Position numbers and translations under genes: made by a program. Below the pieces are notes generated by a model that searched no databases, had not been told where the DNA came from, and worked only from the letters and a program-made list of their open reading frames with translations. Positions 5,178 to 10,720 of a stretch of 10,720 bases of DNA are shown here, piece by piece; position 1 is the first letter of the stretch; every line of letters starts with the position of its first letter. The stretch spans positions 1-10,720 of the forward strand of contig CAMZET010000030.1 of assembly GCA_947305825.1 (NCBI GenBank). The letters run 5' to 3'. This DNA comes from an uncultured Verrucomicrobiota bacterium (GTDB lineage: Bacteria > Verrucomicrobiota > Kiritimatiellia > RFP12 > UBA1067).

Positions 5178-7316
5178 ATGGACAGGCTCTTCAAGTTGAA
5201 ATCGTCGTTCAAGCCGACAGGCGACCAGCCGGAGGCGGTCGCCGCTCTTCTCGACGGTCTCAGGCGCGGCGACGACCGACTAGTACTGCAAGGCGTCACC
5301 GGTTCCGGCAAGACATTCACGATGGCGAACCTGATTGCCGAGTGGAACCGCCCGGCGCTCGTCCTCTCGCACAACAAGACGCTCGCCGCGCAGCTCTTCT
5401 CCGAGCTCAAAGGCTTCTTCCCAGAGAACGCCGTCGAATACTTCATATCGTACTACGACTACTACCAGCCGGAAGCGTACATACCGCAGACCGACACGTA
5501 CATCGAGAAAGACGCCGCAATCAACGACGAAATAGAGCGCTACAGGCTATCGGCGACAAACGCGCTCATAGCGCGGCGCGACGTGATAGTGGTCGCATCG
5601 GTCTCCTGCATATACGGTCTGGGGGAATCGACGGAATACCGCGATCTCGCGGTGACTGTAGAGCGCGGCGCGGCGCTTTCTCGCAGCGCACTTGCCTCGC
5701 GCCTCGTCGAGGCGCAATACACGCGCAACGATTTCGACTTCGCGCCGGGCTCTTTCCGGATGCGCGGCGACACGGTCGATATTTTCCCGGCATACGAGAC
5801 GAAGGCGCTCAGGATAGAATTCTTCGGCGACGAAGTGGACTCCATAGCGGAACTCGACCCTGTGAGCGGCAAACGCGGCGTGCAGATGCCGGCCGTCACC
5901 ATCACGCCGGCCAAGCAGTTCGTGCTAGGCAAGGACAAGTTCGAGGCGGCATTCGAGAGGATACGCGAAGAACTAGCGGAGCGTCTGGCGTTCTTCGAAT
6001 CGAAAGGCAAACTTTTGGAAGCGCAGCGTCTGCGCGAGCGCACCGAATACGACATAGAGATGATGCGCGAGCTCGGCTACTGCAACGGCATCGAGAACTA
6101 TTCGCGGCCGCTGACTGGCCGCGCGCCCGGCTCGCCGCCGGAGTGCCTCCTCGACTATTTCCCGGACGATTTCCTCACAATCATCGACGAAAGCCACGTC
6201 GCCTTGCCGCAAGTGCGTGCCATGTACAACGGCGACCAGGCACGAAAGCAGATGCTCGTCGACTACGGCTTCCGCCTCCCGAGCGCCAAGGACAACCGCC
6301 CGCTGAAGTTCGACGAATTCAACGCCAAGATACACCAGATTGTCTACTGCTCCGCGACGCCGGGGCGCCAGGAATACGAAGAGGCGCAGACCGTCGCCGA
6401 ACAGGTCATACGCCCCACAGGGCTCCTCGACCCCTCCATAGAGATTAGACCCCTGGAAAACCAGATTGACGACTTGATAGAAGAGATTCGCCGCACCGTG
6501 GGAAACGGCGGCGAAGCCTCGCGAGTGCTCGTCACGACGCTCACGAAACGCAGCGCCGAAGATTTGACGCACTATCTGGCCGAGACCGGCATACGCGTGG
6601 AATACCTGCACTCGGACATCGACGCAATAGAGCGCGTGGCGATATTGCAGCGGCTGCGGCGCGGCGACTTCGATGTGCTGGTTGGCATCAACCTTCTCCG
6701 CGAGGGACTGGATTTGCCGGAAGTCGAACTTGTCGCGATTCTGGACGCGGACAAGGAAGGCTTCCTGCGGTCGGACACTTCGCTCGTGCAGACGGCTGGG
6801 CGCGCGGCGCGCCACGAGAAAGGTCGTGTCATCCTCTACGCCGACCACGAGACGCAGGCGATGCGCACGCTGCTGCGCGTGACTGCGGCGCACCGCGAGA
6901 AGCAGCAAGCATACAACAAAGCGCACGGCATCACGCCGCATTCGGTCAAACGGGAACTCAACGAAGGCTCGTACATCTACCGCAGCGCGCCCGGCAAAGG
7001 CGCGTCCAGGCCGCAGCTGCTGCCGTTCGGCGACGCGGCGGTTGCCGGCGCCGGCTCGCCGGCGGCGCAAGCGGCAGAAATTCAGCCACTCTCGGAGCTG
7101 CTGGCCGAAATGACGCGCGAAATGCTGGAGGCGGCGGACGACCTCGAATTCGAGCGCGCCGCCTACATCCGCGACAAAATCAAAGCCTTGAAGAAAGGCG
7201 CGCCGACGGACGTTTCAGGCGCGGCGGATTCCGCCACCGCACCGCGCGCAAAAAAGAAATCCTCCCGCAAACAGGCGAGCGCGCGCTCGCGCAACGCCCG
7301 CAAACAAAAAAAATAG
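5178..7316 (+). CDS. uvrB: Excinuclease ABC subunit B (UvrB)
   Basis: UvrB is the damage-verifying helicase-like subunit of nucleotide excision repair. It is loaded by UvrA, binds the lesion and recruits UvrC. The 712-residue protein has Walker A GVTGSGKT (39-46, K45), the damage-probing beta-hairpin YYDYYQPEAY (Y92, Y93, Y95, Y96), the DESH Walker B variant (337-340), the motif GINLLREGLDLPEV, and helicase motif VI QTAGRAARH (from Q538). A C-terminal UVR domain around residues 634-671 (LEFERAAYIRDKI) is present for contact with UvrC. It is longer than the E. coli protein (673 residues) because of an Ala/Gly-rich linker before the UVR domain and a Lys/Arg-rich tail of about 35 residues. GGGGAG at 5163-5168, nine bases before the ATG, overlaps the previous stop. 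No LexA-type site is visible upstream, so SOS control is not apparent here. Confidence 0.98.
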   Translation: MDRLFKLKSSFKPTGDQPEAVAALLDGLRRGDDRLVLQGVTGSGKTFTMANLIAEWNRPALVLSHNKTLAAQLFSELKGFFPENAVEYFISYYDYYQPEAYIPQTDTYIEKDAAINDEIERYRLSATNALIARRDVIVVASVSCIYGLGESTEYRDLAVTVERGAALSRSALASRLVEAQYTRNDFDFAPGSFRMRGDTVDIFPAYETKALRIEFFGDEVDSIAELDPVSGKRGVQMPAVTITPAKQFVLGKDKFEAAFERIREELAERLAFFESKGKLLEAQRLRERTEYDIEMMRELGYCNGIENYSRPLTGRAPGSPPECLLDYFPDDFLTIIDESHVALPQVRAMYNGDQARKQMLVDYGFRLPSAKDNRPLKFDEFNAKIHQIVYCSATPGRQEYEEAQTVAEQVIRPTGLLDPSIEIRPLENQIDDLIEEIRRTVGNGGEASRVLVTTLTKRSAEDLTHYLAETGIRVEYLHSDIDAIERVAILQRLRRGDFDVLVGINLLREGLDLPEVELVAILDADKEGFLRSDTSLVQTAGRAARHEKGRVILYADHETQAMRTLLRVTAAHREKQQAYNKAHGITPHSVKRELNEGSYIYRSAPGKGASRPQLLPFGDAAVAGAGSPAAQAAEIQPLSELLAEMTREMLEAADDLEFERAAYIRDKIKALKKGAPTDVSGAADSATAPRAKKKSSRKQASARSRNARKQKK

Positions 7317-7333
7317 AAAGCGCTATCGCCATC

Positions 7334-8119
7334 ATGTATGCAATAAACAAACTTGTGTTCGTGTTTCTCAACCCGGTGGCGATTACGCTCCTGCTGCTGC
7401 TCGCCGCCCTGGCCGCCGTCGCATTTTGCGGCGCGGGACCATCCAAACGCTCAAAACGCGCCGCCATCGCCCTTCTCGCGCTCGCTTTCGCGTTCCTCGC
7501 ATTCTTCTCGACACCGTTCTCGCAGCTCCTCATCGGTCTCCCGCTCGAACGCGACTTCCCGCCGCAAGCGGCGGAGGACGCGCCGTGCGCAGACGCAATC
7601 GTAGTACTCGGCGGCGGCATCGCCGCCACGCCCGAATCCATGCCGTATCCGGAGCTGTTGTCCGGCGCAGACAGGATAGTGCACGCCGCCAGGCTCTTCA
7701 AGGCCGGCAAGGCTCCGCTCATAATCCCCTCCGGCGCCGGCGAGGCTCAAGCCACCATACCCTTCCTGCTCGACCTCGGCATCCCACGCGACGCTATCGT
7801 CGCCGAAAACGCCTCGCGCAACACGGAAGAAAACGCCCTCTTCGTCCAGAAGTTCCTCGGCACCCGCGCCGGCGCCGACTCGAAAATCAAAGTCCTGCTC
7901 GTCACCAGCGCCTGGCATATGCGACGCTCCATCTTGATGTTCAAGCGCTACGCGCCAGACATCGAAATCATCCCTTGCGCCACAGACCACGAAACCACCC
8001 TCATCGACAGAAGAGAACTCTCCTTCTTCGAACTTTTCCCGAACGCGGCTTCGCTCGATATCAACAGCTACCTCATCAAGGAATATATTGGCTACTGGGG
8101 CTACAAGCTCCTGCGATAG
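7334..8119 (+). CDS. YdcF/ElyC family (DUF218) inner-membrane protein
   Basis: This is a 261-residue protein with two N-terminal membrane helices (about 8-31 and 43-60, separated by a basic loop K38-R39-K41-R42) and a DUF218 domain. Family motifs are DAIVVLGGG (87-95), a PSGAGEA segment in the place of the usual SGG-x-G-E, ENASRNTEENA (158-168) and TSAWHMRRS (191-199). The two-helix arrangement resembles E. coli ElyC more than the soluble YdcF. ElyC is linked to peptidoglycan assembly and the undecaprenyl-phosphate carrier at low temperature. The biochemical activity of the family is not settled. It starts 17 bases after uvrB and has only a weak ribosome binding site. Its company with a MurNAc-recycling-like enzyme fits an envelope role. 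Alternatives are SanA-like or other DUF218 functions. Confidence 0.88.
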   Translation: MYAINKLVFVFLNPVAITLLLLLAALAAVAFCGAGPSKRSKRAAIALLALAFAFLAFFSTPFSQLLIGLPLERDFPPQAAEDAPCADAIVVLGGGIAATPESMPYPELLSGADRIVHAARLFKAGKAPLIIPSGAGEAQATIPFLLDLGIPRDAIVAENASRNTEENALFVQKFLGTRAGADSKIKVLLVTSAWHMRRSILMFKRYAPDIEIIPCATDHETTLIDRRELSFFELFPNAASLDINSYLIKEYIGYWGYKLLR

Positions 8120-8134
8120 CCACGACCCAACGCC

Positions 8135-9199
8135 ATGCCAAGAATCCGCATCATAATCGGCACGGACGATTTGCTCGTCGCGGACGAGGCCGCCAAGACG
8201 ATAGGCGACGGCGTCGGGCTCGAGACGATTGACTCCAACACGTCGACGAACGAAGAATACCAGCTGCGAGACATCGCGGCCGTTCGCGAGAGCATCCTGA
8301 CGCCGCCGTTTTTCGACCCGTGCAAAGTGACATGGTGGAAGAACGCCAATTTCCTTCCCGGCGGCGGCGGCAAGGGGAAAACCGAGGACGGAGAGAAAGT
8401 GCGCACGTCCGAGGCGGTGAAGGAAGCCTTGCTGAAGTTCGCGGAAATCCTGTCGAAATGGCAACCCGGCGACAACCAGTCGCTCGTAATAACCGCGCCG
8501 CGGCTCCTGATGACGAGCGTGTTCGCAAAGACGCTCAAGGGCGTCGCGGAGTTCAAAGTGTTCGAAGCGCTCAAGGGGTCTGCGGCGGCGCAAGACGCCG
8601 TCGCGCGCGCCGAGGCGCGCGCAGCCTCGCTCGGGCTCTCCTTCGAGCGCGGCGTCTCGCAAACCTTCGCCGCACGCGTCGGCGCAGACGAGCGCTCCAT
8701 AAAAAGCGAACTCGAAAAACTCCGCGATTTCCTCCTCCCGGACAGCGTCGTCACAGCGAAAGCAATCGAAGCCATCACCTCGCAAGGCATCGGCACCGAG
8801 ACGCCGACCTGGGAAATCACAGACGCCATATCCGCGCGCAACCCCGAGCGAGCGCTTTGCGCTCTGCGCAAGTTCGAGGGCGACTCCGGCTTCGCCGTCA
8901 TGGCCACCACCATAATCGAGCGGCAGTTCCGCATACTCGTCGAACTCAAGGCCGGACAGGAAGCGGGGCGTCTGGAAGAAGCGGCCAAACTCGCGGGCAT
9001 CATGCCATGGAAAATGCGCTCTCTTCCGGGCGACCTCCAGCGCTGGACCCTGCTGGAGTTGCGCACGGCAAGGCTCAACTTCATGAAACTGCGCGAAAGA
9101 TGCGTCTCTTCGGCCGCCTCCGCAGACGCCTCCGTCTCAATCGAGCTGCTGCGCGCGCTCAAGCCCGCAAACAATTTCAAGGAACGGCATCATGGGTAG
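8135..9199 (+). CDS. holA: DNA polymerase III subunit delta (HolA)
   Basis: Delta is the clamp-opening wrench of the clamp-loader complex that places the beta sliding clamp on DNA. The 354-residue product is close to the E. coli length (343). Visible signatures are an N-terminal fold beginning RIIIGTDDLLVADEA, the clamp-binding region with FFDPCKVTWWKNANFL, LVITAP (the strand before the lid region), GADERSIKSELEKL matching the usual G-x-D-x-R-x-x-x-x-ELEKL motif, and a helical C-terminal collar with FAVMATTIIERQFRILVELKAGQ and a MPWKMRSL segment. A Gly/Lys-rich insertion (about residues 75-90, GGGGKGKTEDGE) is unusual. No Shine-Dalgarno sequence is evident. The start is 15 bases after the previous stop, so it probably depends on coupled translation. 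Its 3' end overlaps the next gene by eight bases. Confidence 0.93.
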   Translation: MPRIRIIIGTDDLLVADEAAKTIGDGVGLETIDSNTSTNEEYQLRDIAAVRESILTPPFFDPCKVTWWKNANFLPGGGGKGKTEDGEKVRTSEAVKEALLKFAEILSKWQPGDNQSLVITAPRLLMTSVFAKTLKGVAEFKVFEALKGSAAAQDAVARAEARAASLGLSFERGVSQTFAARVGADERSIKSELEKLRDFLLPDSVVTAKAIEAITSQGIGTETPTWEITDAISARNPERALCALRKFEGDSGFAVMATTIIERQFRILVELKAGQEAGRLEEAAKLAGIMPWKMRSLPGDLQRWTLLELRTARLNFMKLRERCVSSAASADASVSIELLRALKPANNFKERHHG

Positions 9200-9905
9200 A
9201 GAAGCATACAACTTGAAAGCTGCCGCCGAGCACGTGAACGTGGATGCCAACGAACTCAAGCACGCCGCGCAGCGCGGCGAAATAGAGGGAGCTTCCGAAC
9301 ACGGCGGCGACTGGTGGTTCGAGCACCGCGGCCTCGACGAATGGGCTCAGAGAAGCCTGCTCGCCGCGACCAAACGCGAACTCCTCGCACGCTACGACGC
9401 GATGATGTCCGGCCTCAAACGCGAAAAACGCGACTCCTGGCGTCTGGCGGGACTGTTCCGCGAGGATGCCATAGACCTCGCCGCATCCGCCAAGACGCGC
9501 GGCGGAATGATACGCGACATGACCGACCTCGCCATCGCATCCGGGCTAGTCTACGACGACGAGGGACTCTACAAGGAACTGGTGGCGCGCGAGGAAGCCG
9601 CGCCGACAGCCGTCGGCAAGGGCGCCGCATTCCTCCATCCGCGCTACCACGACCCGTATTTCTTCGAGGACACCTTCGTCGCCTACGCCCGCGCCAAGCG
9701 ACCGGTCTTCTTCGGCGCTCCCGACGGCGAACCGACGCGCCACTTCTTCCTCATCTGCTCCACCGACCACGAGCAGCACCTGCGCATCCTTTCGCGTCTC
9801 GCCGTCCTCGCCCACGGCACCGATTTGATCGAACGCCTTGACGCCGCAGAGAACTCCACGCAAGTCATCGACGCCGTCAAGCACTGCGAGGACGAAATAG
9901 CATGA
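9192..9905 (+). CDS. Helix-turn-helix plus PTS EIIA-like (PtsN/fructose type) fusion protein
   Basis: This is a 237-residue, two-part protein. Residues about 6-55 (YNLKAAAEHVNVDANELKHA ... W41-W42-F43 ... LDEWAQR) look like an excisionase/MerR-type winged helix DNA-binding domain. Residues about 85-237 resemble the PTS EIIA type-2 fold, with AAPTAVGKGAAFLHPR around the expected phospho-histidine H149, then FFLICSTDHEQHLRILSRLAVL, a typical EIIA stretch. In family members the histidine usually sits in a Pro-His-x motif; here it is Leu-His-Pro-Arg. The protein may sense phosphorylation from EI/HPr or NPr and act on DNA, or it may have lost phosphotransfer. No EI, HPr or permease gene is in the window. 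AAGGAA at 9179-9184 is seven bases before the ATG. The gene overlaps holA by eight bases and the HAD gene by four. Confidence 0.85.
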   Translation: MGREAYNLKAAAEHVNVDANELKHAAQRGEIEGASEHGGDWWFEHRGLDEWAQRSLLAATKRELLARYDAMMSGLKREKRDSWRLAGLFREDAIDLAASAKTRGGMIRDMTDLAIASGLVYDDEGLYKELVAREEAAPTAVGKGAAFLHPRYHDPYFFEDTFVAYARAKRPVFFGAPDGEPTRHFFLICSTDHEQHLRILSRLAVLAHGTDLIERLDAAENSTQVIDAVKHCEDEIA

Positions 9906-10561
9906 CAACAACGGTGTTTTTCGACCTGGACGGCACGCTCGCCGACACCGACGCGGACATCCGCCTCTCCTGGAAAGCGGCCATGTCCGACCTCGGCCTA
10001 GACTGCCCGCGCTTCGACGAGGTTTTCGTCGCCGGCCCTTCAATCGAGGACATGACGCGCACGCTTTTCCCGGACAAGTTCACGCCGGCGCTCGCCGCCG
10101 CCATCCGCGAAGGTTTCGGCCGCCACTACGACGGCGACGGTTTCCCTCTAACACGCGAATATCCGGGCGTCATTGACGTCGTGCGGAAACTCAAGCAGGA
10201 AGGCAAACGCGTATTCATCGCGACGAACAAACGCTACATCGGCGCGAAACTCATCGCGGCCCATTTCGGCTGGGACGGGATATTCGACGGACTCTATGCC
10301 GGCGACATGCATATGCACGACGAAATCGGCAAGCTCGCCAAGAGCGACCTCCTCGCGCTCGCCCTCCGCGAGACAGGCGCTTCGCCAGGCGAATGCGTCA
10401 TGGTCGGCGACACCTCCAGCGACTTCAAGGCCGCAGCCGCCAACTCCATGCGCTCCATTGGCGTCTCGTGGGGCTACGGGACGCCGGAAGAACTCGCCGC
10501 CGCATCTGCCATCGTCGACTCCCCGTCCGCTCTCCTGAATGAGATATTGCTCCGACAATAA
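9902..10561 (+). CDS. HAD-family hydrolase, phosphoglycolate phosphatase-like
   Basis: This is a 219-residue HAD phosphatase with all four motifs: FFDLDGT (nucleophile D8, acid/base D10), IATNK (T108), a motif III lysine in GKLAKSDLL (K147), and GDTSSD (D170, D174). The helical cap between residues about 15 and 85 is of the C1 type found in Gph and PpaX proteins, and the length fits. Phosphoglycolate, produced by repair of oxidative DNA ends among other sources, is the classical substrate. Pyrophosphate or other small phosphates are possible, because cap residues do not settle substrate. The ATG shares ATGA with the stop of the EIIA gene, and GAGGA at 9888-9892 serves as ribosome binding site. 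It is the last gene of the run and is followed by a hairpin. Confidence 0.92.
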   Translation: MTTTVFFDLDGTLADTDADIRLSWKAAMSDLGLDCPRFDEVFVAGPSIEDMTRTLFPDKFTPALAAAIREGFGRHYDGDGFPLTREYPGVIDVVRKLKQEGKRVFIATNKRYIGAKLIAAHFGWDGIFDGLYAGDMHMHDEIGKLAKSDLLALALRETGASPGECVMVGDTSSDFKAAAANSMRSIGVSWGYGTPEELAAASAIVDSPSALLNEILLRQ

Positions 10562-10574
10562 CTCCTTACCCTCC

Positions 10575-10596
10575 TGCTGTCAAGGCGACAGCATTT
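10575..10596 (+). terminator. Weak intrinsic terminator-like hairpin after the operon
   Basis: TGCTGTC (10575-10581) and GACAGCA (10587-10593) form a perfect seven-base stem with a five-base loop, followed by only three T residues. It is 14 bases past the stop of the HAD gene, where a terminator is expected. The short T-run makes it weak, so a role in mRNA 3'-end protection is equally possible. Confidence 0.5.
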
Positions 10597-10627
10597 ACCT
10601 CCACCCCGCCTTGCCACCCCTGCACAT

Positions 10628-10663
10628 CCCTCCTAACTCCTAACTCCTCCCTCCTAACTCTCC
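10628..10663. repeat. Pyrimidine-rich repeat with CTAACTC units
   Basis: CTAACTC occurs at 10633-10639, 10640-10646 and 10654-10660, the first two abutting with a period of seven, inside a stretch that is almost entirely C and T. It is simple-sequence intergenic DNA. No coding potential is seen from 10562 to the window end. Confidence 0.7.
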
Positions 10664-10665
10664 AC

Positions 10666-10682
10666 ATACCCCCAGGGGGTAT
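10666..10682. promoter_or_regulatory. Perfect 17-base palindrome resembling a CsoR-type operator
   Basis: ATACCCCCAGGGGGTAT is a perfect inverted repeat with eight-base arms around a single A. TACCC...GGGTA pseudo-palindromes are the known operator style of the CsoR/RcnR/CstR family, which controls copper, nickel or persulfide response genes. No such gene is in the window, so the target would lie to the right. It could equally be a dispersed palindromic repeat or a hairpin with a one-base centre. Confidence 0.4.
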
Positions 10683-10720
10683 CGGAGGGGGGATAGGGGG
10701 GTGAATAGGGGGGGGAAGGG
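10675..10720 (+). other. G-tract cluster with G-quadruplex potential
   Basis: Five G-runs lie on the plus strand: five bases at 10675, six at 10687, six at 10696, eight at 10708 and at least three at 10718. They are separated by loops of two to seven bases, which meets the usual pattern for an intramolecular G-quadruplex. The cluster begins inside the palindrome and runs to the window edge, so its full extent is unknown. Confidence 0.6.

Noticed and set aside
7451..8785. Minus-strand open frame of 444 codons
   Set aside because: It spans the antisense of two well-supported genes (DUF218 protein and holA) and shows only Arg/Glu/Gly-rich filler sequence.
1..10720. Mobile island, phage or defence system
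   Set aside because: No transposase, integrase, attachment site duplication, toxin-antitoxin pair or nuclease gene is seen. The tRNA is truncated only by the window edge, and base composition is even across the genes.

Overview
The window is a GC-rich bacterial chromosome segment with one divergent junction near its left end. A partial tRNA-Ala gene leaves the window leftwards on the minus strand. A tightly packed run of eight plus-strand genes fills about 377 to 10561. The genes are co-oriented, with spacings of 75, -4, 14, 17, 15, -8 and -4 bases, which suggests one long operon, possibly with extra internal promoters. No phage, transposon, integrase or CRISPR signal is visible. High GC, long shadow ORFs, the intergenic ATCCTGTNA triplet repeat, and a lineage-type unknown protein fit a member of the PVC superphylum (Lentisphaerota, Kiritimatiellota or Verrucomicrobiota). 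That placement is an inference from general familiarity and is not proven here.

Layout. Positions 1-52 hold the first 52 nucleotides of a tRNA-Ala (anticodon CGC). The gene-free stretch 53-376 holds a candidate tRNA promoter, a 20-base imperfect direct repeat, a 32-base imperfect inverted repeat whose right arm is three 9-base units, and a near-consensus sigma-70 promoter with an extended -10. That promoter sits so close to the first gene that its mRNA may be leaderless. The genes follow in this order: (1) a two-helix membrane protein with TPR-like repeats; (2) a fused sugar-1-phosphate nucleotidyltransferase and aminoglycoside-phosphotransferase-fold kinase, resembling MurU plus AmgK, with a Cys/His-rich tail; (3) an unrecognised 711-residue protein; (4) uvrB; (5) a YdcF/ElyC (DUF218) membrane protein; (6) holA, the DNA polymerase III delta subunit; (7) a helix-turn-helix plus PTS EIIA-like fusion; (8) a HAD phosphatase of the phosphoglycolate phosphatase type. 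The end, 10562-10720, holds a small hairpin, a pyrimidine-rich repeat, a perfect 17-base palindrome resembling CsoR-type operators, and a run of G-tracts.

How the genes may work together. Genes 2 and 5 point to the cell envelope (amino-sugar recycling into UDP-MurNAc, and undecaprenyl or envelope homeostasis). Genes 4 and 6 are core DNA repair and replication. Gene 7 may be a phosphorylation-responsive regulator and gene 8 a housekeeping phosphatase. The mixture looks like a growth-linked housekeeping operon and not a defence or mobile island. The most interesting unknowns are the 711-residue protein, which carries a faint kinase-like signature, the metal-binding-like tail on gene 2, and the HTH-EIIA fusion with an altered active-site motif.
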